From contig JAQBPE010000006.1 in NCBI GenBank assembly GCA_028287685.1, forward strand, positions 1 to 37,363: a DNA stretch of 37,363 nt, read 5' to 3'. Below are positions 29,855 through 36,744 of this stretch, piece by piece. Position numbers and translations under genes: made by a program. Position 1 is the first letter of the stretch. Each line of letters starts with the position of its first letter. The notes under the pieces were generated by a model that was not told where the DNA came from, searched no databases, and was given only the letters and a program-made list of their open reading frames with translations. This stretch comes from Cyanobacteria bacterium RYN_339. GTDB lineage: Bacteria; Cyanobacteriota; Sericytochromatia; S15B-MN24; JAQBPE01.

Positions 29855-30382
29855 CTAGAGCGTCGGCTCCAGTCCCGTCGGGCCGTCCCCGCGCGAGATC
29901 GTCGGTTCCAGGTCGCTTTCGGCCCCGGGTCCCCGCTCGAGCATGCGCTCCGCCAGCTCGCGTGCTTCCGCCTCCATCTCCGCGATCAGGGCCGCGCCGG
30001 GGTTCCAGGCGTCCTCGATGTTCTGCGCCAGCATGTAGAACTCGCGGATACCGGCAGGCCGGTCCTCGAAGTGGTCCGACCACTCCCAGTAGATCCGCGA
30101 GGCCCCTTCCAGGGGCGCGATGCGACCGTCCACGATGGCTTGCGCCATGGCCCGCGCCAGGATCCACCCGGCAGTATCCCGGTCCATGAACGGCCGCCCC
30201 AGCTCGCGGAGCGCCTGCTCGAACAGCCCTTCGACGTCGCGCCAGCTGTCATGGCTGTACGCCAGCTCGCTCAGGGCCCGGCCGTCGTGGCCCTTGCTCA
30301 GCATGGCGGTGGCGAAGGCCGCCACGTCCTCGATGGGCAGGCGGCCGAGCGTGTAGCGGGCCTGGGCTTCGGCGGCGGTCAT
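29855..30382 (-). CDS. hypothetical helical protein downstream of tpm
   Basis: A 175-residue all-helical protein (ARYTLGRLPIEDVAAFATAMLSKGHDGRALSELAYSHD, VEGLFEQALRELGRPFMDRDTAGWILARAMAQAIVDG, SRIYWEWSDHFEDRPAGI). The start is the ATG 4 nt after the TGA of the methyltransferase gene, so the two form an operon. No signal peptide. An immunity-protein-like or DUF-type small-domain role is possible; none is assigned. Confidence 0.65.
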   Translation of the reverse strand: MTAAEAQARYTLGRLPIEDVAAFATAMLSKGHDGRALSELAYSHDSWRDVEGLFEQALRELGRPFMDRDTAGWILARAMAQAIVDGRIAPLEGASRIYWEWSDHFEDRPAGIREFYMLAQNIEDAWNPGAALIAEMEAEARELAERMLERGPGAESDLEPTISRGDGPTGLEPTL

Positions 30383-30386
30383 CGCG

Positions 30387-31019
30387 TCAGGCCAGGTGCC
30401 AGACACTTTCCGTTGCCGCAACCTTCCCCTTCATCCCGCCTGGTACCTCCACGCTTTCCAGGTGATCGAGGCGGTAAGCACCCCCATACTGCCGCTTCAC
30501 CTCGTCGATGGCGACGGAGAAAGGCGGACCGTCCATCAAGCTTTGGTCGTACTCGAAGCAAATCAGCAACTGCGGGGCCTTGTTCGTGATCGCCGCGAGG
30601 TGGGCCGTGTAACGATTTCGCAGGTCTTGGGGCAGCGCCACCAAGGCGGCGCGGTCGTAGGTCGCGTCGACGGGGCCCAGGAGGTCGCGGGTCAACGCGA
30701 AGATGTCGCCGACGAAGATGTCGATTTGAGGCGCGTGGTAGTGCTCTAAATCCGCTTCACGAGAGATTTCCGGCGTTACACCGAGTTCGGCGAACAGCTG
30801 GTCGATGGCGAGCTTGCTCAATTCCGCTCCGGCGACGCGGCAACCGTGGGAGAGCAGCCAATGAAGGTCCAGCGTCTTCCCGCACAAGGGGAGGAACACC
30901 CGTTGGCCTGGCGCCAAGCCAAGCTGCTGGAAGTGTTTCACGAGGAGCGGGTTCGCTTCACTTTGGTGGAAGCCGATCTCCGCCTTCTCCCACTTCCGAT
31001 GCCAGAAATTCGGTTCCAT
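30387..31019 (-). CDS. tpm: thiopurine S-methyltransferase family protein
   Basis: A 210-residue TPMT-type methyltransferase: MEPNFWHRKWEKAEIGFHQSEANPLL, then RVFLPLCGKTLDLHWLLSHGCRVAGAELSKLAIDQLF (SAM site), DIFVGDIFALTRDLLGPVDATYDRAALVALP, and an RYTAHLA helix. Bacterial TPMTs methylate thiols and also inorganic Se and Te compounds; the natural substrate here is unproven. GGAAGG lies 7 nt upstream of the ATG. The family assignment is strong. Confidence 0.9.
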   Translation of the reverse strand: MEPNFWHRKWEKAEIGFHQSEANPLLVKHFQQLGLAPGQRVFLPLCGKTLDLHWLLSHGCRVAGAELSKLAIDQLFAELGVTPEISREADLEHYHAPQIDIFVGDIFALTRDLLGPVDATYDRAALVALPQDLRNRYTAHLAAITNKAPQLLICFEYDQSLMDGPPFSVAIDEVKRQYGGAYRLDHLESVEVPGGMKGKVAATESVWHLA

Positions 31020-31092
31020 CGCGCTGCCTTCCGTCCATGAGGTTCATCGGGAATTGTGGCATGGCGGTCGGCGTTTTGCTTGCCTGCTATGG

Positions 31093-31098
31093 TACAAG
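31093..31098 (+). promoter_or_regulatory. extended -10 (TGG-TACAAG), leaderless promoter
   Basis: TACAAG with a TG element directly upstream is followed by 6 nt and the ATG at 31105. There is no clear Shine-Dalgarno, although the six-nucleotide spacer is G-rich. Confidence 0.4.
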
Positions 31099-31104
31099 GG
31101 GGCG

Positions 31105-31974
31105 ATGGGTCGCAAGCACAACCTTCCTGGCACCCGAGCCTGCGTGCTTGGGCTCGCGTACATTGCCACGGCGATCGCGCTATCGGGTGAAGGCACCTTC
31201 CACGTTGCCGAGGCAGCCTCCGGGCAGGAGGGCTCGCGCTACCCCTACGGCTTGGTGCAGGCGGCCAACGAGGGTGACGCCTCGTCCCAATTCTGCCTCG
31301 GCCGGATCATGGAAGCCCGGGGCGAGAAGCAACTGGCCGCCGGCTGGTTCCTGTCGGCGTCCTACAAGCGCCATCCTGGCGCCCGTGGGGCCTTGTCGCA
31401 CTTGTACTCGGCGGGCTTGGGGCTGCGCCCGCCGTCCGGGCAAGCAGAGCAACAAGCCAGATCCATCGAGCAGGAATGCGGCCCCGTCGCCGCGTTTGCT
31501 GCACGGAACTACTTCGCCACGCCCCGGCCAAAGAGGTCGGCCCGGGCCGTTGCCCCGAGCCCGCCTCCCACCGTGCCGCCCGTGGCGGAGGCCGCGCCAA
31601 CGGCCGCGCCAACCGCTGCGCCGACGCCAGCGCCGCCCCCCCTCGATCCCGCGGAGGTGGTGAAGGCTTTCTACGCGGACTTGCGGGCCATCCGCGACGA
31701 CGACAAGGACTCCCCGTTTCTCCCAAGGCGTTGGTTGACGCCCGAGATGTTCAAGATCCTCGACTTTGTGTGGCGTGATGGCCAGAAAAACGGCGCGCAC
31801 GGCGTCAGCTCCACCGTGCCCGAGGCGACGGTGCTAGACGTCTCCGGTGACGAGGCCAAGGTGGCGGTGAGCTTCACCCTCCGGCCCGACAGCCCGGGCG
31901 GCGGAGAACCCGTGCGGTTCACCGCCACGCTGGAACAGCAACAGGATGGGCGCTGGCTGATAAGTAACTGGTGA
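31105..31974 (+). CDS. exported Sel1-like protein with NTF2-like C-terminal domain
   Basis: A 289-residue protein with a signal-like N-terminus (TRACVLGLAYIATAIALSG), a single Sel1-type pair (GDASSQFCLGRIMEARGEKQLAAGWFLSASYKR), a Pro/Ala linker, then a DUF3828/NTF2-like domain (PAEVVKAFYADLRAI...PFLPRRWLTPEMFKIL, VPEATVLDVSGDEAKVAVSFTL, RFTATLEQQQDGRWLISNW). Ligand and role unknown. The start is set at 31105 by the signal peptide and the -10-like hexamer 6 nt upstream. It pairs conceptually with the large Sel1 protein nearby. Confidence 0.7.
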   Translation: MGRKHNLPGTRACVLGLAYIATAIALSGEGTFHVAEAASGQEGSRYPYGLVQAANEGDASSQFCLGRIMEARGEKQLAAGWFLSASYKRHPGARGALSHLYSAGLGLRPPSGQAEQQARSIEQECGPVAAFAARNYFATPRPKRSARAVAPSPPPTVPPVAEAAPTAAPTAAPTPAPPPLDPAEVVKAFYADLRAIRDDDKDSPFLPRRWLTPEMFKILDFVWRDGQKNGAHGVSSTVPEATVLDVSGDEAKVAVSFTLRPDSPGGGEPVRFTATLEQQQDGRWLISNW

Positions 31975-32002
31975 GGCCCCGCAGGCCGTCACCCGGACGG
32001 CA

Positions 32003-32224
32003 TTAGTCGCTCGCAGGAGGCGTCTCGGCCCGTTCCAAGTGCTCGTTGGGGACCCACGTATCCTTGTCCTCGCGGGCGCGCTTGAAGAGAATCCAGGTGC
32101 TGCTCCCGTTGGAGCCCAGCACCTTCCCAGCCACGCCAGGCGTGCCGAACTTCTTCGCGGCCGGCGTGTCCAAGATTTTTACCAGGTCCCCTTCGACGTA
32201 CGGGGCGGGCGGTTCCCGCCTCAT
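32003..32224 (-). CDS. small SH3-like/KOW-like protein (73 aa)
   Basis: A 73-residue protein with a beta-barrel-like pattern: YVEGDLVKILDTPAAKKFGTPGVAGKVLGSNGSSTWILFKRARED-x-DTWVPNEHLE. The GDLV-x-G-V-x-G...W...LE layout is typical of small SH3/KOW-type domains. The ATG overlaps the TGA of the upstream short ORF (ATGA), with GAGG 8 nt upstream. No signal peptide. Confidence 0.55.
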   Translation of the reverse strand: MRREPPAPYVEGDLVKILDTPAAKKFGTPGVAGKVLGSNGSSTWILFKRAREDKDTWVPNEHLERAETPPASD

Positions 32225-32466
32225 GAGATTGCCTCGAACGAAAGGGCCTGGCCCTCTTGTGGCTCGTGGGGTGTCATTTGGCGGTTCCTTTCGACGTGTT
32301 GTTGGCGGCTTGCCGGGTCGGATCGACAGCCCTTCAGTTTAGCGCAATTGGCTGCACTCCGGTATGTACCGCTTCTACCGCGGCCCTCGAAGTGGTCGAA
32401 GTCGAGGCGGTGCCAGAAGGGCACGACGCAGGGCCGGGGCGGGGTCTGGGGGCAAGTGGTTTCCAC
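32221..32466 (-). CDS. short peptide ORF, paralogue of the 50-aa gene at 33.2 kb
   Basis: An 81-codon frame from a GTG without a ribosome site. Its first third is a paralogue of the 50-aa peptide: PQTPPRP-x-V-x-P-[FY]-W-[HQ]-R-x-[DN]-FD-x-[FY]-[EQ]-G. The replacements are mostly conservative, so the frame seems to have been under selection. The rest does not match. Its TGA overlaps the start of the 73-aa gene (ATGA). Alternatively only an 18-codon ORF at 32221-32277 (ATG with AAAGGA site) is translated as a leader and the upstream part is a degenerate copy. Confidence 0.35.
   Translation of the reverse strand: METTCPQTPPRPCVVPFWHRLDFDHFEGRGRSGTYRSAANCAKLKGCRSDPASRQQHVERNRQMTPHEPQEGQALSFEAIS
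32395..32453 (-). repeat. 59-bp repeat, copy 1 (of a pair)
   Basis: Aligned without gaps to 33214-33272 at roughly 85% identity. An identical 21-bp core near the right end encodes PQTPPRP. It is part of the short peptide ORF here and of the 50-aa gene at the second copy. Confidence 0.6.
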
Positions 32467-32489
32467 GTATGGGATATGAAAGGCCCGAT

Positions 32490-32870
32490 TCAGAAGTACG
32501 AAGCGAATTCTTGCGCGATGGTGGCCTTGTCCGCTCTTCCTTCGGCTACCGCCAGGGTCAGTCGCTCCAACGCATCATTGGCTTCTGCCGGTAGTTCGTA
32601 GCCGTTCATTTCGAGGAACACTGTCGCACAGGCAAGCGCCACCCGCTTGTTCCCGTCCAGGAAGGCATGGTTCTTCGCGAGATGGAACAGATACGCGGCA
32701 GCTTGTTCAAAGATCCCGGGGTGTAGCAAATCACCGCCAAAGGTCGCCTCGGGTTGCGCGATGGCGGATTCAAAAGCGCCCCGGTCTCGCAGGCCAGCCA
32801 TGCCGCCGTGCCGTTCGAGGGCAATATCATGCAGCCGCAGCGCAAGGTCCGTCGTCAGGAAGTTGGTCAC
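32490..32870 (-). CDS. doc: Doc-type toxin (Fic/Doc family)
   Basis: A 126-residue protein with the Doc signature H-A-F-L-D-G-N-K-R (68-76); the Lys at the position where Fic has Gly (GNGR) marks Doc. Surrounding helices (ALRLHDIALERHGG, EQAAAYLFHLAKNHAF, ALACATVFLEMNGYELP) match the family length and fold. Known Doc inhibits translation by phosphorylating EF-Tu, and the antitoxin blocks it. The start is a GTG 8 nt after the stop of the upstream antitoxin candidate. The antitoxin is not Phd-like by sequence, so the pair may be a variant module. Confidence 0.85.
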   Translation of the reverse strand: MTNFLTTDLALRLHDIALERHGGMAGLRDRGAFESAIAQPEATFGGDLLHPGIFEQAAAYLFHLAKNHAFLDGNKRVALACATVFLEMNGYELPAEANDALERLTLAVAEGRADKATIAQEFASYF

Positions 32871-32878
32871 GGCGGGTG

Positions 32879-33076
32879 CTACTTGGCCAAGTTCCGCAAG
32901 GCTACGTCGAACTTCGTGAACACGGCTTCCGTGGCGGCTTCGAAGCTCTTGGGCTCACAGCGCTTGCCCTTCGGCAGTTCTGCAGGCAGCATCGAAATCG
33001 CGATCCGCTCGAGTTCTTCGGCTTGGTCGTCGGTCAACTTCTCGATGAGCTGGCGCAGGTTTTCTTTGGGCGACAT
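32879..33076 (-). CDS. antitoxin candidate of the Doc module
   Basis: A 65-residue protein with a helical, charged N-terminus (MSPKENLRQLIEKLTDDQAEELERIA) and a C-terminal FTKFDVALRNLAK resembling antitoxin tails. Its position just upstream of doc, its small size and its own TATAAT promoter fit a toxin-antitoxin operon. A GGAGG site precedes the ATG at 33076. It is not a recognised Phd family member, so the antitoxin role is by position. Confidence 0.7.
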   Translation of the reverse strand: MSPKENLRQLIEKLTDDQAEELERIAISMLPAELPKGKRCEPKSFEAATEAVFTKFDVALRNLAK

Positions 33077-33102
33077 CAATCCTCCAGGACCCAGAAGGCC
33101 GG

Positions 33103-33119
33103 TACCGCTATTATACCGC
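33103..33119 (-). promoter_or_regulatory. TATAAT with flanking 11-bp-spaced direct repeat (operator candidate)
   Basis: The minus-strand TATAAT (33115-33110) lies between and across two TACCGC repeats on plus (33103-33108, 33114-33119), one 11-bp turn apart. Antitoxin or toxin-antitoxin complexes often bind such sites to repress the operon. The binding protein is not known. Confidence 0.4.
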
Positions 33120-33132
33120 CGCATCGCTCGGC

Positions 33133-33285
33133 TCAACCCGCGCTCGTCCGGCTGGCCCGCCGGGCCAGGCACGGCGTGGGAGCCGGGCGGACGCCCGTGC
33201 AGCCCTGGTAGGGATCGAAGTTGGGGCGCTGCCAGTAGGGCTCGACGCGCGGCCGGGGCGGGGTCTGGGGGCGGGGAGCTTGCAT
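33133..33285 (-). CDS. 50-aa Pro/Arg-rich peptide, paralogue of 32.4 kb ORF
   Basis: A 50-residue basic peptide starting MQAPRPQTPPRPRVEPYWQR, then PNFDPYQG and a tail with two Cys. AGAGGA lies 8 nt before the ATG. The first half is shared with the ORF at 32.2-32.5 kb. No TM helix or signal. It sits in a row of small minus-strand genes with the antitoxin downstream. Function unknown. Confidence 0.5.
   Translation of the reverse strand: MQAPRPQTPPRPRVEPYWQRPNFDPYQGCTGVRPAPTPCLARRASRTSAG
33214..33272 (-). repeat. 59-bp repeat, copy 2 (of a pair)
   Basis: Second copy of the repeat at 32395-32453; same frame, inside the 50-aa peptide gene. The copies flank the doc/antitoxin pair. Confidence 0.6.
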
Positions 33286-33298
33286 GGCGGGGTTCCTC

Positions 33299-33697
33299 TC
33301 AATGGTGGATGAGCGTTCCCGTGCGGGAGCGCTGGGGGAACAACGGGCCGGTGCCAACCGGCTCCGGGGCGGGGAGGTGCACCTCTTCGGCCTCTTCCGG
33401 CTCCGCGAGGACCGCCAAGACGATGACCAGCACGCAACTGGCGACCACCAGCGTGTAGATGGGCAAGGCCAGCGCCGGCAGGATGAACATCGCGACCAGG
33501 TCCGCCACGGCGGCCACCGCCGCCATCGCCAGGATCCAGCCGGCCACCAGGAAGTCCTCGTCGTCCATCTCCCCCATCGCCGGGAACAGCTCTCGCGAAG
33601 GCGGCACCCGCCGTCCCCCGATCGCCACCGGGGCGCGGTGGCGGTACGGGCGTTGGGCGCGCTGGGCGTAGGGGGAAGGCGAGCGGCGGGTGGACAT
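33299..33697 (-). CDS. small membrane protein with two TM helices
   Basis: A 132-residue protein with a basic N-terminus (RRSPSPYAQRAQRPYRHR), two hydrophobic helices at about residues 50-68 and 72-97 (AGWILAMAAVAAVADLVAMF, LPALALPIYTLVVASCVLVIVLAVLA), and an acidic end. A GAGGAG site precedes the ATG. No family recognised. Part of a minus-strand series of short genes. Confidence 0.65.
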   Translation of the reverse strand: MSTRRSPSPYAQRAQRPYRHRAPVAIGGRRVPPSRELFPAMGEMDDEDFLVAGWILAMAAVAAVADLVAMFILPALALPIYTLVVASCVLVIVLAVLAEPEEAEEVHLPAPEPVGTGPLFPQRSRTGTLIHH

Positions 33698-33742
33698 GGT
33701 CGGCTCCTCGGAAGAGCCCCGCGGCCGGGGCTCGGTTGGTGG

Positions 33743-34006
33743 TTACTGGGCGTCGTACCAGGTGTTCGCATACTGCTGCCACGCGATCGCCTCCTGGGTC
33801 CGGCGGTAAGCCTGGCGCAGGGCGCCCAGCTGGCGCTGGCAGGTGCGCAGGTGGGAGCGGTGGATGTCGGTGCTGAAGCCCGGGTGGGACGACGACCGGC
33901 GGTGGTGCTGGGTGGCACGAAGCATGTCGCCGCGCAGCCGGCCATAGAGGCCGATGGCTTCCTTCTCCGTCATCTCGAAGTTGTTGGAGGGGGTGTAGTT
34001 GTCCAT
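33743..34006 (-). CDS. hypothetical helical protein (87 aa)
   Basis: An 87-residue, helix-rich, basic protein (MTEKEAIGLYGRLRGDMLRATQHHRRSS, RSHLRTCQRQLGALRQAYRRTQEAIAWQQYANTW). The start is 2 nt after the stop of the HRDC gene, so it belongs to that unit. It may bind nucleic acid given its charge and context, but nothing specific is seen. Confidence 0.55.
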   Translation of the reverse strand: MDNYTPSNNFEMTEKEAIGLYGRLRGDMLRATQHHRRSSSHPGFSTDIHRSHLRTCQRQLGALRQAYRRTQEAIAWQQYANTWYDAQ

Positions 34007-34008
34007 GG

Positions 34009-34548
34009 CTAGCCACCCACCTTCCGGTTCAGCTCGCGGCCGACCGCGAGGAGCTCGTTCTGGTAGCGCAGCGCGCGCCGCTTGCCGAGGCCGGGCACGC
34101 CCAAAAGCTCTTCCAAGGTGGTGGGGCAGATGACGGCCAGGTGGTTAACCGTGATGTTCGGGAAAATCCTGTACGGTGGCTTCCTCATTGTGCGCGCGGT
34201 GTTCTGCCGCCACTTGTAGTAAAGCCTGTACGCCTGCTCCGGCGAGGCTTCCACCGCCGGGTTGGTGGCCGCCGCGAGCCGCAGCTCGCCGGCCGACGTC
34301 AGGATCAGCGCGGGGTAGAAGCCGCTGGTGCGGGCCAGCCAGCCTTGTTCCAGGCAGTGCGCCACGGCCGCGGTGATCTCGTGGGACTTTTCGTCGACCA
34401 GGGCCGCGTGGAACGGGCTCTCGAGGAGCCCCTTTTCGGACATGCGGCCGATGATCTCGCCGCGCAGGAGGTATTCGAGCAGGACCGGGGACATCATCAG
34501 CGGGTGCTTCTGGACGGCCTGCAGGATGGTCTTGATGGGCTTGGACAT
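34009..34548 (-). CDS. stand-alone RecQ C-terminal-like protein (winged helix + HRDC)
   Basis: A 179-residue protein. The first half looks like an RQC-type winged helix (LLEYLLRGEIIGRM, ITAAVAHCLEQGWLARTSGFYPALILTSAGELRLA); the second half is an HRDC domain (AYRLYYKWRQNTARTMRKPPYRIFPNITVNHLAVICPTTLEELLGVPGLGKRRALRYQNELLAVGRE). HRDC modules bind nucleic acid in RecQ helicases; no helicase core is present. It starts 14 nt after yifB with AAGGAG. Its place after yifB/comM suggests a role in recombination or transformation, by inference. Confidence 0.8.
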   Translation of the reverse strand: MSKPIKTILQAVQKHPLMMSPVLLEYLLRGEIIGRMSEKGLLESPFHAALVDEKSHEITAAVAHCLEQGWLARTSGFYPALILTSAGELRLAAATNPAVEASPEQAYRLYYKWRQNTARTMRKPPYRIFPNITVNHLAVICPTTLEELLGVPGLGKRRALRYQNELLAVGRELNRKVGG

Positions 34549-34562
34549 GGGGGGGCTCCTTT

Positions 34563-36098
34563 CTAACGGAGGACGCTGCGGTCAAGGGTGCGGAACTGGA
34601 TGGCTTCCGAAACGTGAGTCGCGGTGAGGCTTTCGGACCCATCCAGGTCAGCGATCGTTCTGCTAAGTTTGAGAATCCGGTTATGTGAACGGCCCGAAAG
34701 GCCGAGTTGGTTGATGGCAAGACGCAGCAGCTGTTGGCTTTCCGCGTCCAGGCGGCAGTGCTCGCGTAGCTGCCGGCTGCCCATCTGGGCGTTGCAATAG
34801 ACGTGCTTGATATGGCGGAACCGGTGCGCCTGCACCAGCCGCGCCCGCATCACGCGGGCCCGGATGGTGGCCGAAGACTCGGCCGGCACGACGGAGAGCA
34901 GTTCATCCGGAGAGAGGCGTGGCACCTCGATGTGGAGGTCGATGCGGTCGAGCAGGGGCCCGGACAGCTTGGACCAGTACCGGGCGGCCATCGCCGGCGT
35001 GCAAGAGCAATTTCGCGTGCTGTCACCGCGGTAGCCGCAGGGACAAGGGTTGAGGGCGGCGACCAGGGAGATGTCGGCCGGATAGGTCACGGTGGCCTGG
35101 GCCCGGCTGATCGTGATGCAGCCTTCTTCCAGGGGCTGGCGCAGCTGTTCGACGACGTCGCGCCTGAACTCCGCTAGCTCATCCAAAAAAAGTACGCCGC
35201 GATGGGCCAGAGAAATCTCCCCGGGCCGGGGGCTCGCAGTTCCCCCCACCAACCCCGCATTGGAGACCGAGTGGTGGGGCGAGCGGAACGGACGCTCCGC
35301 GATCAGGCTCCCCTTGGCCCCTAACAGGCCGGCCACGCTGTAGAGCTTGGTGATTTCGATGGCCTCTTCGAAGGTGAGGTCGGGCAAGATCCCGGGCAGG
35401 CGCCGCGCCAACATGGTCTTGCCGGACCCGGGCGGCCCCACCAGGACCACGTTGTGCCCGCCGGCCGCGCTCAGCTCCAGGCCTCGCTTGGCGACGACCT
35501 GACCTTGCACCTCGCTGAAGTCGGCCTCCAGCCGCGGCGCCCGGTCCCACACCCGCTCCCGGTCCAGCTCCAGCGGCACGTGGGTTGCGGGCGAATCGAG
35601 GATGGCCACCGCGTGGGCCAGGTTCTCGACCGGGTGGACCTCGAGCCCCTCGACCAACGCGGCTTCCTGCGCGTTCAGCTCCGGCACCAGGATCCCTTTG
35701 AACCCGGCCGCCCGGGCCGCCAGCGCGATGGGCAGGACCCCGCTGATGGGCCGCACGCGGCCATCCAGGGAAAGCTCGCCGACGATCATGTAGTTGCCCA
35801 GCCGGGCGCCGTTGAGCTGCTCGGACGCCACCAAGATGGCCGCGGCGATCGCCAGGTCGAACATCGGGCCTTCCTTCTTCAAGTTCGCCGGCGCCAAGTT
35901 AATCGTGACCTTGCGCGGGGCGAACTCGTAGCCGGAATTGCGGATGGCGCTGCGGACGCGCTCCTTGGCTTCCTGGATCGCCGTCCCGCCGAGCCCGACG
36001 ATCGACATCCCGGGCACGCCCATTTGGATGTCGACCTCGACCTCGATGTGGAACGCCTCGATCCCCAGGACCGCACCGCTGGCAACTTTGGCGAGCAT
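34563..36098 (-). CDS. yifB: YifB/ComM-type Mg-chelatase-like AAA+ ATPase
   Basis: A 511-residue protein: an N-terminal Lon-like domain (GVPGMSIVGL, YEFAPRKVTINLAPANLKKEGPMFDLAIA), AAA+ ATPase with Walker A GPPGSGKT (221-228), Walker B GVLFLDELAEF (301-311), a Cys-rich element in CPCGYRG and CSCTP, and a C-terminal Mg-chelatase-like helix region with LSGRSHNRILKLSRTIADLDG. ComM is a hexameric branch-migration helicase used in natural transformation. AGAGGT lies 5 nt before the ATG. The gene leads an operon with the HRDC protein and the 87-aa gene. Confidence 0.92.
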   Translation of the reverse strand: MLAKVASGAVLGIEAFHIEVEVDIQMGVPGMSIVGLGGTAIQEAKERVRSAIRNSGYEFAPRKVTINLAPANLKKEGPMFDLAIAAAILVASEQLNGARLGNYMIVGELSLDGRVRPISGVLPIALAARAAGFKGILVPELNAQEAALVEGLEVHPVENLAHAVAILDSPATHVPLELDRERVWDRAPRLEADFSEVQGQVVAKRGLELSAAGGHNVVLVGPPGSGKTMLARRLPGILPDLTFEEAIEITKLYSVAGLLGAKGSLIAERPFRSPHHSVSNAGLVGGTASPRPGEISLAHRGVLFLDELAEFRRDVVEQLRQPLEEGCITISRAQATVTYPADISLVAALNPCPCGYRGDSTRNCSCTPAMAARYWSKLSGPLLDRIDLHIEVPRLSPDELLSVVPAESSATIRARVMRARLVQAHRFRHIKHVYCNAQMGSRQLREHCRLDAESQQLLRLAINQLGLSGRSHNRILKLSRTIADLDGSESLTATHVSEAIQFRTLDRSVLR

Positions 36099-36119
36099 TG
36101 GGCACCTCTATTTAGATAA

Positions 36120-36144
36120 ACTACGCTAACAAAATTAGTATAGT
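36120..36144 (-). promoter_or_regulatory. yifB promoter candidate with imperfect palindrome
   Basis: The minus-strand TATACT (36142-36137) lies in an imperfect inverted repeat (36120-36129 against 36135-36144, 8 of 10 matched). The region is much more AT-rich than its surroundings. A matching -35 box is not clear. Confidence 0.4.
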
Positions 36145-36212
36145 CTACAAAGAGGTAAATCCGACGTCGCGAGTGCAAAAAGTCTTGGGGTTATATTTCG
36201 GCAAACCCCCTT

Positions 36213-36244
36213 GACGCCCTGCCAAGCAGCGCCAGGCAAGCGTC
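36213..36244. other. imperfect hairpin between the lipoprotein gene and yifB
   Basis: GACGC (36213-36217) pairs with GCGTC (36240-36244) and TGCC (36220-36223) with GGCA (36235-36238) around a short loop. There is no T-run, so a classic terminator is not supported. The rest of this 190-bp gap holds the yifB promoter candidate and nothing else clear. Confidence 0.4.
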
Positions 36245-36297
36245 GATCTGTTATGTCACAACGATCTTGAAGTTGCGGTTAAGCGCGAACCCGATCG

Positions 36298-36744
36298 CTA
36301 CGGTTCTTTGCCGACCCAGGCCCGCACGTTGACCACCTGGCCCTTGAACGTTCGGTACGTCACGGTCACGTCACCCGGATACGTGTACACAAGGTCGGCC
36401 TCGTCCATGACCGGCTCGATCGTGCGATCGCCGCCCACCAACACCGCCCGCAGCTCGTCCGCCTTGGCCATGCTCCAGTGAGCCGGCGGCGCCTCGAACG
36501 CCTCGTAGGTCAGCTTGCCTTGGTCATCGGTCCGGTAGGAGGAGACAACCACCCCAAACGTGTTGGCCAGCTGTGCCAGCTGCGCCTTTGGCGCACCTAG
36601 CGGGGCGATGACCGGATGCGCATCCTTGTTCTGGACCGCACTCACAACCGGCGCAGCGCTCGCACGCTCGGCCTGCCGTTCCTGGCCGTGATCACAGCCC
36701 GCAACCAACAACCCAACCAGGACCAAACTCCGCCAACCCATCAT
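36298..36744 (-). CDS. hypothetical lipoprotein coupled to a GH99/71-like gene
   Basis: A 148-residue lipoprotein: lipobox VAGC, then a polar linker and a beta-rich domain (TFGVVVSSYRTDDQGKLTYEAFEAPPAHWSM, ADLVYTYPGDVTVTYRTFKGQVVNVRAWVG). The ATG overlaps the stop of the upstream glycosidase-like gene (ATGA), so the two are coupled. No family recognised. Confidence 0.65.
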   Translation of the reverse strand: MMGWRSLVLVGLLVAGCDHGQERQAERASAAPVVSAVQNKDAHPVIAPLGAPKAQLAQLANTFGVVVSSYRTDDQGKLTYEAFEAPPAHWSMAKADELRAVLVGGDRTIEPVMDEADLVYTYPGDVTVTYRTFKGQVVNVRAWVGKEP

